A stretch of 64,000 nt of DNA. It comes from Cryptomeria japonica. Its lineage: Eukaryota > Streptophyta > Pinopsida > Cupressales > Cupressaceae. The DNA lies in NCBI RefSeq assembly GCF_030272615.1, contig NC_081412.1, positions 25,049,860 through 25,113,859 of the forward strand. The letters run 5' to 3'. Made by a program: the position numbers and the translations under genes. The notes beneath the pieces are model-generated. The model searched no databases. It saw nothing but the letters and a program-made list of their open reading frames with translations, and was not told the origin of the DNA. Shown one piece after another: positions 23,496 through 36,330 of this stretch (positions are counted from its first letter, which is position 1; every line of letters starts with the position of its first letter).

Positions 23496-24380
23496 TGTAA
23501 GGAAGTAAAGTAGCGGAAACAACTTCATACACTAACCTTGAGAGGAGGGTAATGCAAAACTTTTTCAGATCATTACAACAGTTACAGAAAATAGAAATAG
23601 ATATAATAACATTCATACCACAACACAGTGATTTACGTGGGGAAAACCCTTTCGGGAGAAAAACCCCACCCTCCAAAAGCAGCTCAATATTTTATTCACC
23701 AATCAAAAACAGATTACAACATACTTGCAGAGCAAGCTCTTCGCAGGAGTACCACTAATCAGAGATTCAGAGGCAACTCAATAGCCATGAGACTCTTACA
23801 CACAACCTCTATCTCACACACCTCATAAATAGGAGATACAATACAAGAAACCGTCAAATGGTATTACAAAACCATGGGCTAAAACCACCCAATAAGGTGT
23901 AGCCAACCTTATCTCCCTTCTATGACATGTTAAAGCACACATCAACATGTGTCGCTCCCTTTTACAGCTCATTTATGTATCCGATACAAATTATTTTTCC
24001 TATTTCAGGAGTACAAACTTCCGGAGGCCATAACTTGAGAACCGGGTGTCCGATTGACGAACCGTTTGAAGCGCTGGAAAGCTCACGAAGTGCTCTATCA
24101 CCTCGTAACTTGCTTTGCCGATTATGGCCACTTTTCAGGGCATTTCAGAACCTCTAAAGTCCCCAAATTTAAGTTTAAACATTTTATTGCACCCCTCCAA
24201 GACGAAAACTTTAATATCTTCAAAACTAGCTGTGACCTTGCGACGCAACTTTACCGGAATGCTTATCTAGCCAACCAGAAGCTTCAGGGAGAGTTTCGCA
24301 CCATTTCGTGCTCAAATGAAAACTTACTATAAATAGTAACCTCACATAAATGCAAGGTTGAGACACCATTTTTCCCAACA
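23496..24380 (-). repeat. 5' LTR of copia 2 (885 bp)
   Basis: Matches 18387-19271 over its full length. A cluster of C-to-T and G-to-A differences near 24060-24150 fits decay of methylated cytosines. Confidence 0.95.
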
Positions 24381-24385
24381 CATTT
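24381..24385. repeat. Target-site duplication of copia 2, right copy
   Basis: CATTT, identical to 18382-18386. Confidence 0.95.
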
Positions 24386-24744
24386 TGTTTTGGTATGTTT
24401 TGTTCAGGAATATCTTGCTCAGGGTCACGTGTTTCCCCTTCTCATTGTTGTTCTTGATACTCGTAATGTTGAGATCTTGTTCTAAACATGTTTGTGTCAA
24501 AGTCTTCAGGAAGTTTAACCCCTTTGCTTGTAAGCATGAGTAGATATTTTTCCTTGTCATTTTCCATGAGTCTTTCCACAAGCTTTTGAAATGAAACACT
24601 CTCTTGGTATTCTTGAAGAAGCTCTTCAGAAATTTCAGTATCCTCTAGGTGTGGACCTTCAAAAGGATTTGATAACCTCCGATTCATACTGGATTCTGTT
24701 TGTGCTTCGCTTTGTTTGTTTTGTTGAGAGCGAGTAACAGGCAT
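24386..24744 (-). pseudogene. Gypsy A gag, N-terminal fragment cut by copia 2
   Basis: Starts at ATG 24744 with a VTRSQ...NKQSE opening that matches gag of gypsy B at 45873, then SSMNRRLSNPFE and LLMLTSKGVKLPEDF. The start lies two bases after the stop of the pre-gag ORF. The frame reaches copia 2 and resumes at 18381. Not functional as it stands. Confidence 0.8.
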
Positions 24745-24746
24745 TT

Positions 24747-25133
24747 TTAGTAGAAGCTTTCTGTGATAAAGGGGACAAAATCTTCTTCGATATGTTGCTC
24801 GGGGGTTGGTGGTTCAAATCGGGGTATGTTGTAAGTGCTGCACTCATCGGGAAAGAATGCAGGATTGATCTTTCCTCCTCGATTTATGATTTGACTGAAT
24901 GCGGATTTTTGACAATATGCCCTAGTCTTCAAAGGCTCTTTGTCAAATTCATTGGATTTATTCTGGATGTAAATTTTGACGTGATGAAGAAATGTGCGAT
25001 GAGATTTGAAGAGTTGACGATTGATGTATAAAAATTTATTTCTTTTGACAAATTTGGAAAAACTTGGTCATTGTTTCTTCAACGTGGTGTTACGATAAAT
25101 ATTCTTTCTTCTCAGAATATGAGGATTAGTCAT
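24747..25133 (-). pseudogene. Pre-gag ORF of gypsy A (387 nt)
   Basis: A frame from ATG 25133 to TAA 24747, just before gag. It has the same length as the matching ORF in gypsy B (45485-45871) and is about four-fifths identical to it by eye, including KRNKFLYINRQLFKSHR and the ending FITESFY. One in-frame TGA after about 20 codons breaks it here. The protein is basic in its first half; no known domain is recognised. Ogre/Tat-group elements are known to carry an extra ORF of unknown role upstream of gag, and this fits that slot. Confidence 0.65.
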
Positions 25134-25550
25134 GCATAAGTGATTAATGGTTTCCTTTGAGTTGTTTTGGATTCAGTTTATCTTGTTATGAAGACTCAAT
25201 TTTTACTTTATCAAAGTGAAGGTTTAGATGCCCCCTCACAACAAAGTGTGTCAAATGATATGGATAAAGTTTCCCGATATGGAAACTTGATTTGACAATC
25301 CGCGAAATGATAAAAGACCTATTCGTCACTTGCGATGATGTTTCCTATTTTGATAGGATAGATATGTTTGTCATGCAACTAATTTCGGATTCTGGACAAC
25401 TAGAAATTTGCCTTAGAAATAGTTTTTAAAGCCCTGTTTCTGATACTCTGTTTTGACGAAAATGAAGCTGATGAAAGGAGGCTTCCAAAAATGTTTTCAA
25501 AATTTTCAAAATTTATCACTGCTTTGCCCCCTGTTTTTCTGGTTTTTGAT

Positions 25551-25928
25551 CACGCGCTAAAGCAGAGACGGGATGCACTACAGAAAGTTTTCAATGTGCT
25601 AAAGAAAAGACCACACACACTAGGCTGCCCTTGGCTACACGCTAACTGGTAAAGACTGATTATCTTTGCTTTCTGTTTTACTCAAAAAGTCATGCGCTAG
25701 TATGGGCCTGCTAAGCACTAACTGGTAAACTGTATGCGCTAGTTTTTTACTCCTACGTGCTAAGCTGATGCTTCAACACGCTAGGCTATTTTCCGGATGC
25801 GCAAACTATTTCTGACTGTTTCTAAATTATGATGAAGCGCTACTGTGATTACTTGACGCGCTAAAGTTCAGTTTTAATGCGCTAAAATATAGTTCACATG
25901 CGCTAAGAGGTTGTTCTTACGCGCTAGA
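25551..25928 (-). repeat. TAGCGCRT-motif array, gag-proximal block of the gypsy A leader
   Basis: About 14 copies of (A/T)YGCGCTA on the plus strand, that is TAGCGCR(A/T) in the direction of gag, spaced roughly 20 to 35 bases and partly decayed (TGCTA, CACTA). Confidence 0.85.
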
Positions 25929-27435
25929 CTGCCCTGTTGTATTGATTTGGTTGTTTTCTACAATTTTTGGATCTTTGTTTTGAAATTTTCAGTGTTGACA
26001 GATGATTTTCTGAAGTAACAAATGAAAGCACGACACCAAAGAGATAACCATTTTGCTTAATCTAACAATAAGTGTACGTTATGCGAGGATGTGTTCAAAT
26101 CCCCAATGTTTTAACAGGTTTGGATACAAATAATATACTTCAATAAGACTCTTTATTCAAAGGTCATAAGTAATATCATAGCCCACTAGTCTTGATACTC
26201 CGTCAGCTCAAACAGCCGTGTCACCTCCTAGAGGGCGCCCGTTTTTTTGCCTTTTGTCAGAAATTAACTCAAAGTGAATTGCTTCACAATTGAGTAGTTA
26301 TCTTGGGAGATATATGGTGAGTAATCTTGGCGGCGAATTCTTCCCCACCCTTGAACTATGATATTACAAATGTCTGGTTACTGACTCGGCTCAAGGTTTC
26401 TATTTCTAAGGTTCGTAATCAGGCTTCCTGTTCGGTCGCCACTGATAAACTCCCTCGGGAGGCTTTCCAACCATTAGAAAAAAGGCTTTACATATCTTGA
26501 GGATACTGGGGGAAGGCTAATCACTGCGCACAACCGTTGAAAAGGACTTTCATCACTTTCCACTTTTGATTATACTGGGTTGGAACACTTGGCATCAAAG
26601 TCGTTTCCCACTTAGGTCATTCCCTTCACACCGGCCAAAGAATGGCTTTAAGATTTTTTCAACCCCTCGGGAAGGCAGGCCTGCTAAAGGATGTAAAATG
26701 CTTGTAATGACTGAAAGCGTAAGAGTAGTCTAGCTTATTGATCACCCAGTTAAAGGGAGAGCATATACCTTCTACTTTCGAGATAAGGCAATTAAGTTGT
26801 TCTTTTTATCCTTTCAATTCAGTGATTTTCTAAAATCTATATGGAAATGTTGCTCCACAAAACATGGTGTTCTTTTTATTTCTTCAAAGTAGTGATTATC
26901 TAATCTAGAAAAAAATCTGGTCAACAAAGCAAAACTTCGATTGGGTCAACAAAAGAAAATCGGAAAAAGTGGAAGAACTTCCCTCTTTGATTGTAAACAA
27001 AACTTTTTAAATGTGATTCTTTTTCCTTGCAAAAATTTAAAATGGATCCTTTTATGCACCAAAGGATGGTGAGGTTCTTTTTAAAGCTATTTTGCAAAAA
27101 AGAAAGGTTGTTTTGTTCTTTTTAGAGCCCAAAAAGGAAAGTTTTTCTCCTAGATAAGAAAGAAAAGATTTTGGATTTGTGGTTCTTTTTAGGTACCCAA
27201 ATGAAATATGAGTTCAATTGTAAGGAAATTAAAAGAAGTTCAAATTTTAAACTAACTTAACTAAGTTAGTAAAAACTTTAACTATCTTAATGGTCCAAAA
27301 ACTGAGCTCCTATCTGCAATAAAATCGTTAGAACCCTGCAAAATAACAAGCAAAAAGTTAAATAACTTGTGGACTTCAACAAGTCTAATTTTATCCTCGG
27401 TTACAAATTTTAGTTTTTTTTTTGTTTCCATCTGT

Positions 27436-27681
27436 GATGCGCTACAGAACAAATTGTACGCGCTACAATATAACAGCGATTGTTTTCAGGATGCGCTAGG
27501 ATGATTTTTGAATGCGCTACTCTATTTTTCTCCCGCGCCGAGACCTACAACAAAATGTTAGTAGGATAATGCGCTATAGTAAAGACTGGACGTGCTACGA
27601 GATGGACCCAACGTGCTGAACAGTAAGCAGGATGTGCTAGACTATTAACCAAATGCACTAGAGAATGTTTCCCACGCGTTG
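27436..27681 (-). repeat. TAGCGCRT-motif array, primer-proximal block of the gypsy A leader
   Basis: About ten copies of the same motif as at 25551-25928, same orientation, in about 250 bases directly after the primer site region. Confidence 0.85.
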
Positions 27682-27750
27682 TTTCCTATTTCTCATGGAC
27701 CTGCAAAAGTGGGTAAATTCAAAAACCGATTTGATATATGGGGTCGAGCC

Positions 27751-27765
27751 CCACAGTGGGCACCA
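27751..27765 (-). promoter_or_regulatory. Primer binding site of gypsy A
   Basis: On the minus strand TGGTGCCCACTGTGG starts four bases after the LTR end. It matches the gypsy B site except for two C/T changes. The Ogre/Tat group is reported to use an Arg tRNA; the exact tRNA here is not checked. Confidence 0.8.
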
Positions 27766-27769
27766 GAAA

Positions 27770-29066
27770 TGTATGCAGGAAAAGCGGGTCAATAGAACTT
27801 AAGATGTGAAAAATGAAGTTCAAAGAGGCTTGCTCACACACCCACAGGACTTCTTGGTGCAAGCTATGAAGCTATGAAGGATAGCTCAACTTCCCAAGGT
27901 TGGTTCCATGGTTCTCTATCTCACAAGGTCTCTCAAACCAATGTCTTTGCTCTCAGATCACTGAGCAAAGTGGTTTAAGGATGACAAATGCAAGAACAAG
28001 GGATGTTTTGATTGATTTTATTATGAAATGCATCCTAAGCTATGCATGATCCTACAAATGCAATAAACTAGTTTATAAGATGACAAGATTAGTAGCAAGA
28101 CTATCCTAGCATAATATACTAGTCTATGATTAAGCTAAGTGATAAGGAAAATACTCTAAACATGCAAATTTAGATTAATTCCTATTTAAAAGAGAGGCTA
28201 AATGATGAACACAATGATATATTAAAGCTTGGATGGATTTTAGTATAAGTATGATACTAAAGACTTGGCTCCCTAAAATGGAGGATGGAGAGCTCTATTT
28301 ATAGCAAAAAGGGCAATGGATAGCCAGGATTGAAAGATTTAATCAAGGGTTGAGTTTGAAAGTTGGGAATCCATGTTTGCAATTCTCACCAATGAAATGG
28401 TGACAATTGTCAACATAGGGTTGGGTTGAGAAGAGAGGTAGGAAGCATTAAATGCTTGAGAAGACCTCATGGTTACCTTAAGAGGTAAGGGTTAAGGTTA
28501 GGTTAGGGTTATCCATTAATGGTTTGGAAGAGAAAGTTGTTGGAGACTTGAAGCCTTTAATGGTTATCAAAGACTTTTAAGGGTTTGAGAAGTGACTTCC
28601 CCTTGCTTAGGGATGTGACAATATTTAGAAAATAGGTTAGGCTAATTTAGAAGTGATTAGAAGAATCTAGAAGGGGGTTAGGAATAGGGTTTAGGAGGCA
28701 AGTGGGAGATGTAGGATTTTGTAAGTGGATGGAGAAATAATAGGATTTAATTGAAATAACGTTAATTTAATTCAATTTGGTTGCAAGTGGAGATTCTTTA
28801 AATAAATTAGATTTATTTAATTGAGATTCCTTATTTAATTAAATGTAAATTTAATTAAAAGGTTTAGAAGAATATATTTAAATAAATAAAATGATTTATT
28901 CAATTAAATGACCTAAAAGGGATTAATTGAATTTAATTAAATAAATTGAGTAATTTACTTAATTAAATAGAGGAATGTGGATAATTTAATTAAATTAGAT
29001 TTAATTAAATAGAGAAATGAACATAAAATATTCATTTAGGAATATAGTGATTTTTATACGTCTAAA
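27770..29066 (-). repeat. 5' LTR of gypsy A (about 1297 bp)
   Basis: In minus orientation it runs from a TTTAGACGTATAAAA start (TG terminus decayed to TT) to TGCATACA. Its body resembles the gypsy B LTR throughout, with the AT palindromes at the start and CTCTTCTCAACC-like blocks later. The 3' partner is outside the window. Confidence 0.85.
28295..28303 (-). promoter_or_regulatory. TATA box in the gypsy A LTR
   Basis: GCTATAAATAGAGCTC on the minus strand, identical in both LTRs of gypsy B at the matching place. Confidence 0.65.
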
Positions 29067-29912
<846 letters not shown>

Positions 29913-30122
29913 TAATGCCTAATGTTTTAAATATACAATTGAGCTATTGTTTTTCTTTAAGAGAAATAAATCAATCATCTAAACTGTTGTTTTCTTCTAA
30001 GAAAAATAAATAATATGTATGCCGCCTTTATTTATATATATATATATATATGAAAAAATATTAATAAGCTGAAAATAAAAGAAATGTTATTTAATATGTT
30101 AATGCAGTCTGTTGTCAAGAGA

Positions 30123-30125
<3 letters not shown>

Positions 30126-30165
<40 letters not shown>

Positions 30166-30208
30166 TGTGCATACATATACATATATATATATAGATATAT
30201 ATACATAA

Positions 30209-30285
<77 letters not shown>
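30126..30285. repeat. TG then TA microsatellite
   Basis: About 18 TG units, a short mixed part, then about 80 bases of TA. A further TA run lies at 30031-30051 and a short TG run near 31044. Confidence 0.95.
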
Positions 30286-30286
<1 letters not shown>

Positions 30287-30345
30287 TTATTTTTGTTAAG
30301 CATTTTGGTTTTAAAATAAAAATAAAAATATAATAATAACATGAA

Positions 30346-30770
30346 ACTTCCGGGGGGTCTCAGTCGACACCCCCCCCCTTGCTGGGCATTGTTGGTCATG
30401 GCGACCACCTCCGCTCCCCAGCGGGTGCAACAGTGGGCGAGCCATCGCTCACTGTGAGTCGTCCGCAGTGAGCGGGGCAAGACCTGCCACTGCGAGCGAC
30501 TCACAGTGGCGATGACCACCACTATGGTAACCCACAGTGGATGACAACCACCTATGTGGTAAGCCACAGTGGACGGTGACTGCTCCCTGTGGGGTACTAC
30601 ATGGGCCGCCCACACCTAAACTTTGCGGCCTCCATGCAATATATACTTCGGTCCCTCTGCGTTTATCCCTTTGGCCCTCTATGTTCGGTCATGGCCACCC
30701 CCTCAGCTACCTTCGGCCTCCTCTACCACCATCCACACCTGCACACACACACATTGCAAACAAAAGAAAA
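30346..30770. other. GC-rich patch with hairpins in AT-rich DNA
   Basis: Composition jumps from nearly pure AT to GC-rich. A GGGGGGT...ACCCCCC inverted repeat opens it (30352-30375). A perfect 8-base stem GCTCACTG/CAGTGAGC lies near 30448-30474, and CCACAGTGG recurs near 30532 and 30565. No coding frame or known element is recognised. Confidence 0.55.
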
Positions 30771-32230
30771 ATATGTTAGAAGAAAAGAAGCCCTAACCCA
30801 ATTTCGGGTTAGGGTTAGTTATTAAAAATAATGAAAATAAGGGTTAAGCTATAAGAATAAAACAAACCCTAGATAGGGTTGTAAAAAGAATATAATAATA
30901 TCATAAATAAAAAGAGGGGGGAATACCATTGCAAATTTTGAAATGGGAAAAATCCCATATAGCTAAATGTTAGAAATATTATTTCTACAATTGTTGTTGG
31001 GATAATATTTTAAAATAAAACCTATATTATAGGTAAATACATTTGTGTGTGTGTGTGTGTGTTGAAGTTAAATTTCTTTTGTCAATTTTAATATTGGAAT
31101 CTATTAAAATAGTAAAATGCTTATTTTAACCTATAAGGTCAATATTGGCCGAATATTAAAAAGTTGATATTTAATATCTAAAGGTGGGATTAAATTCAAC
31201 TATAACGTGAAATGAATTTAATAGGCAAATATTATATTTGTTTTTGTTAACTTTATTAGTCAAATTCAAAAGCTTTATTTTCATTCACTCTATTAATTAA
31301 TGTTAATACACTGAGTTTGAAATAATATTGATTTAATGGATCCTAAGTTTATTTAAGTTATATAAATACATTCTGGGAATTCTAATGGTATACATTAGTT
31401 GGAATAGTTTAATGAAGGTTTTCAAATGATTATTATTGATTTATTGAGAGGGTGTGGTAGTGGAAAAATATACTTTTCTAAAATACGTTATGGGCCTGAT
31501 CTTGCAAACTTATTTAATCCAATTGGAACCTTTTATTAAATAATTTAATTATTATAATAATGTTTAGCACTTTAATTTTATTTGCTCAATTATTTAATAT
31601 TGATACATTGAAATCATGTTAATATTGAATTAATAGATTTAAGAATTAATTAAGTTATAAATGAAGATATTATAATATCAATGTTTGGGGAAACTTGATA
31701 TTAGATAAATAATTGATATTGATTCAAAAAATTGTATTAATGTCAATTTAGTAGAAATTGGGCTATTTAAATATTATAAAATGTAACTAAAATTGAAGGG
31801 ACATTTAAGAGAATTTATTTGATATCAAAAAGATATTGTCCTTATGATATTAATTTATTCTATTTTGATAATGGTAGATTATTGTAAGGGTTATGCGAGT
31901 AAAAATCTAATCGTGTCACATAGGAGTTAAAATTGAAACCTAAGACTCCTAGTCAAATTTTAATTTATCACTCACTTTAGAAACTCACTTTAAATATCAA
32001 TTAAGAATTTCATTTGGAACAACTTGTTAAGTTGTCACTTCTAATTAAACATAGGTCGCAAGTAATTAAGTGTTAAAAAATAAATTATTGTTGTGTTTTT
32101 TGCCCAAAAGTTTGGGCATGACATAATGTTTGCTCTCTTGTAGAAAGATCCTTGGGTAAAGCATTAGATCTCATTTCTTTCACACAAGATATCCTAGGAG
32201 AGGTACAAAGATTAGGATCTCTAGGTTTAG
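30771..32230. other. AT-rich spacer
   Basis: No gene recognised. A CCCTAACCC/GGGTTAGGG hairpin lies at about 30789-30814, and short TTAATATTGA-type repeats run through 31150-31750. Confidence 0.5.
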
Positions 32231-32330
32231 GATCTACAAAAGCTTTAAGGTGATTAACATAGGAAATGCATGTTGTTAACGATCTACAAAAGCTTTAAGG
32301 TGATTAACATAGGAAATGCGTGTTGTTAAC
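32231..32330. repeat. Tandem duplication of a 50-bp unit
   Basis: 32231-32280 and 32281-32330 differ at one base (A against G, ten bases from each unit end). A recent slippage or replication duplication. Confidence 0.97.
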
Positions 32331-35300
32331 AACATCACCATAATGCCACATAAATGATACATGAAAGCTTTGAGATCTAATAATTTGGAAATGCTAACAA
32401 CACAATATGACCAAGTGCTATGAAGAAAGAGAAGCAACAAGAAATGAAAGAAACTCTTATGCAACACATGATAAATATATGCACAAATTAATGTAATCAC
32501 ATGTGAAAGAGCAAGTAAATCCAATTTATTAATTGTCATTAAAAGTCTCTTAAGTGAAATTTGAATTTGCTGGAAAAACAAATCTAAAATTAGGACCTTT
32601 TTATGAAAATTAATTTTAAGATGTGAATTTGATGAATTTTGAATTTGTGTTTGACCTTAGAGTGTTAAAATTGATAAAGTACGCTAATGATCTAGATCTG
32701 AGCAGAAAAATACAATCAATTTCATCTCTCGAAATTTCGGGAAAAAAGTCGAGGACTATGGCGGGAACGCACACAGTCTGACCAACTTTTTTTGAAATTT
32801 TCAAGGATGATAGAGATTATGATTTTAATGAGGAATCCAAAAAAATAGCTAATTTGGAGATGTCTAGATCAATCAAAATTGCAGTCAAAGGTCGAAAATG
32901 AAAAAATCTTTAAAATTAGAGTTTTATGATTTCACCACTAAATTTTCAGAATAAAGCGATAGATTTGAATTACAATTTTGAAATAGAAATCAGATATGGA
33001 ACAAGCAATGACAATTTTGCACTTAACAAGCTTAATTTGCTCCAAATGAAAAATTAGGGTTTTTATGCAATTAACCTCTAAAATTTGCAAATAGATCAAA
33101 CTTGAAAATGAAAATTTGAAATTCAAATTTCAATTAATCAGATCTAGGAATGAGAAATCAGAATTAGTGTGTAAGACGTCGGGTTCACCAAAATGTAAAA
33201 AGGAAAATTGGATCCTATTGACTCCCCACCTAGGAGGGGGAAAGGAAGCCACTAGGATGATTTTCACTTGGGAAGAACTTTACATTCAAAAGAGGGGTTC
33301 AATCCACTAGATCCAAATCCAAGAGAAGCAAGGATGTGAGTTCTAACTAGATTGCAAGTGGTTGAAGTGTGATTTACCCTCTTTTGTAAATGAGAAAGTT
33401 GACTTGTTGACTATGTGGAAAAGGGAGAAGAAATGAGTGAAATGAGGAGCTACCGGTTCGGGATCACATTGTAACTTCGGATCTGAGCTAATTAGAATGG
33501 TACGGATCTGCCCTGCAAATTTGAAGAAAAGTCGTCAGGACCGTGGCGGGAATGTACATGGTCCACCACAAAATCCACAAAATGAAAAGGGTTCTTCTGT
33601 CTCTACAAATGAAGCCCAAACTTGCAATTACAGCTTCGCACCTACAACCTACACATAGAAAGAGAGAAGAAGGGGGTTGTGGATAGGGATTTGACTCTAG
33701 TTGAGGAATCAACCTAGAAAGAAAGTAATTGCAAATGCTTGAATGTAAACAATGGAGATGTATACCTTGTAGATCTGCAACTTATTGATGATTATTGCTT
33801 TGCTTCTTGACTGTAACCACAAATATTGTATGGAATGACATGTAACATGACAAATCCCTAACACACACATGCTTGCAAATGAATGTTGTAATGTTGTTCC
33901 AATGGATGAATGAAGAAGACTTGAATGCTTGATGATGACCTTGAAATCTTGTATCTTCTCCTTATGCTCTCTATTTGTCCTTTTGTTTTTAATCTTGCCC
34001 ATCCCTCCTTGAATAAGGGTATTGAATTCCCTTTTATACATGCCTCAAGGATTTATTTTCAACCACCGAAGGCTAACAAAGAGGAATAAAAAACCTCGAA
34101 GACAAGAAATGCATAGGAGATCGGGCAGCCCGCACATAGGACCAGCCTAAGAGATGGGGACAGGAGCACCATGCCCCTGTCCTGCCCTATTTTGGGGCCC
34201 AGACAGGGTTTAGAGCAGATACACGACATGAAGGAGAAAGAGTAAAGGGTTGGAAATGTAGAAATAGGTCCCAATTAGGGAAGGAGATGTCATCGCCAAG
34301 GTGAGGACCCCAAATGTGGTTAAAATTGTAGGGGTCGCAATTTTATGACACTACAATTTCTAAAATCCATAGCTAGCAGTTGAGTTGAAAGCACCAAAAT
34401 GATGATTTTTCATGTGAATGAGCATCATCAGATGAAGAATTTTGATTATAAATACAATAGGGTGGTGAATTAATTGGTAGGAGAGAAAAGAAGCCTTTTC
34501 ATTTTCTAAGAGCAGTTCTTTCTTTTGCAAGGAAGATGATGTTTGAGCAAGGTCGTAAATGGAGTTATTGTATGCTCTGTGATACTAAAGATGGATGTTT
34601 TTTCTCCTCTATGAGTATTTTTATTGTCAAAGGGGTTGTGAAAGTGAGAAGGATTTATAGAGGGGGCGTGGAATCCTTTTCTTATGAAGAAAGGCCATGC
34701 ATGGCACAACCTTTGCTTCTACTTTGCCACTGGATGGCAAGGGGTTCTAAGGATCCCGCAGAGGAATGAAAGAAGGACTTGTTCGGGTGGGGAGTGGGGG
34801 CCAATCATCTTTGTGATTGCATGGAAGCTGCCACCCCTCAACAACATATTATGTTTCCCCTTTAGTTCCTCCTTCTACTTTCTCTGATCTTGGGCATGAA
34901 GGCTTGAGGTCCTCTTCTATTTTAGAGGCAACTTTTCTTCTTGTTGGGACCATGTATCCCTTCCAAGAAGGGAGATACTTTGTAGGACAGAAGCATAACA
35001 TCTCACACTCCATCTAAAGGTGTTAGGGAGATAACGACATGACTCAAGTGGTTTTGCTTCTACCAATTTTCAATTGAAAATATTGATTCACAGGGGCCAG
35101 CGCATGGATATGGAATATCTTTGTAACAAAATTGCATATGGCATTTTAGGCCTAATTATTGAGAGTGAATCTAATGTTGAAATGTGTCTTTTGGCCTGAA
35201 TCTTGTTGCACCCTTTTTTTCTATAAAAAGGGAAATCAAGGCCATAAGACAGGATCAAATTTTTGGGGTCTCTTGTAGGTTCAGATTTTTCTGGTTCCTT

Positions 35301-35839
35301 GGGTTTTCCTTCTTTTCTCTCCATTGTATGATTCTATCAGTTTTTTTGAATGAAATCAACCAAGGGTTTATTTTAATCAGTGCATTGTTGTGATATATGT
35401 ATCTTTTTGTTTATGCTTTGGCCGAAGGGGTCAATTAAATTGCTTAAATAGAGTTGCAGAATGATAGGGCTTGTGTAGGGATTTTAAATAAGTAGTTTGG
35501 GTTAGGATTGCAAATGAGATATATTGTAAGGCAGTATTATCTTAGATCTTATACTATTAGATGAAATTCTACCACATTTTCAGTTTACATTTTGTATCTT
35601 GAGGTACCCAATGGAGTAAGGAACTGACCACTGCTTTTAGTTGTCTTTAATAACCAGCCTTGTTTCAATTTCACTAATGAATCACTACAATTTATTGATT
35701 ATCAGAACATTTTACATTTTCATGTATGTTTGAGTTGTCCCACCCATCTCATGCTCCAGTTAGGTCGAGTATCATTGAAGGATTTGCCATCCTTGAGCAT
35801 TCTCCCTTTCTGTCAAGCCCTTTTATGAGATAATCTGCT
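32331..35839. other. Spacer without recognised genes
   Basis: Only short frames without family motifs. A phrase with GTGGCGGGAAYG...CA(C/T)GGTC appears twice in related form (near 32755 and 33540), hinting at an old repeat. No LTR or primer site was found. Confidence 0.45.
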
Positions 35840-36330
35840 TCATTTCAGTGAATTTTTTAGTGTGGTATAGAGATTAAGAAGTTCACTAAAGGGATTACCC
35901 TCGCGGGTTTTGCAGAGCCCAAAGTGTAGAAGGATTTGCGGATCCTTGTCGCAGTTGGTCCAAGCCTGAAGGATATTGATAGTTGGAAGTGGCTTTCCAT
36001 AGGTATTCAGAGGAATCGGCATGGTTTCTACCTTGTAGCAGTGTAAACCCATCTCATTTTTGGGAATCAACGCGTCCTATGGCGATTTGGACATCACGGT
36101 TAAGTCCAGAAGGCCCTTTCCATGAATTTTGAGTATCCCCCCCCGACCTCTGTACTCGCCGCATTTATCTTTTTGTAGGCCTCATCATGTAAGGTGATCT
36201 TCTCCCTGCCGACCCCGTGCTCCGACAGCCTGCGGCCCCATACTCGTCCCAGTCGTTCGTCCTCGTCGCTCTTGCCGACATCCCCTTTATTGTCTAGATC
36301 CTCTGTCTGGTGCCACTTTTGTTCTGACAT
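35840..36330 (-). pseudogene. Unrecognised coding-like patch with a poly-G frame break
   Basis: On the minus strand, 36330 to about 36137 gives an open frame (opening MSEQKWHQ). At a run of eight G near 36136-36143 the reading changes frame and continues as a protein-like sequence to the stop at 35840. Visible phrases are KGLLDLTVMSKSP, then a TAG, DALIPKNEMGLHCYKVE, TYGKPLPTINILQAW and ILLHFGLCKTREG. The amino acid composition looks like a folded protein rather than chance. I do not recognise the family. It could be an exon or pseudogene fragment of a host gene or part of an unknown element. The call rests on appearance alone. Confidence 0.3.

Larger units (their letters stand above)
18387..24380 (-). 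mobile_element. Ty1/copia Tork-type retrotransposon (copia 2), nearly intact
   Basis: It has 885-bp LTRs at each end, a perfect CATTT target duplication, primer site, polypurine tract and one gag-pol frame with a single internal stop. About 15 differences separate its LTRs by eye (about 1.7 percent), mostly C-to-T or G-to-A, so it is younger than copia 1. It belongs to the same family as copia 1 but lies in the opposite orientation, inside the gag gene of gypsy A. Confidence 0.95.
25134..27750 (-). other. Long leader of gypsy A
   Basis: About 2.6 kb lie between the primer site and the pre-gag ORF without a supported gene. It holds two GCGCTA arrays and, between them, a block (about 26150-26780) clearly related to 43860-44470 in gypsy B, possibly including RNA packaging signals. 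A frame within that block was examined and rejected. Confidence 0.7.
2989..29066 (-). mobile_element. Ty3/gypsy Tat-type retrotransposon (gypsy A), minus strand, split by two copia insertions and gypsy C
   Basis: Reading the minus strand from 29066 there is a 5' LTR, tRNA primer site, leader with arrays, pre-gag ORF, gag, protease, RT, two RNase H domains, integrase and the antisense PMD gene. The order and proteins match gypsy B closely. Copia 1 interrupts it at 9670/15702 and copia 2 at 18386/24381, and gypsy C cuts its PMD gene at 2988. Its 3' LTR must lie left of the window. All coding parts carry stops, so it is inactive. Confidence 0.85.

Noticed and set aside
30789-30816. Interstitial telomere sequence
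   Set aside because: Only a CCCTAACCC/GGGTTAGGG hairpin. No run of the plant TTTAGGG unit.
34506-34887. Overlapping short frames as a gene
   Set aside because: No family motif, biased composition and frames in several phases; nothing supports coding.
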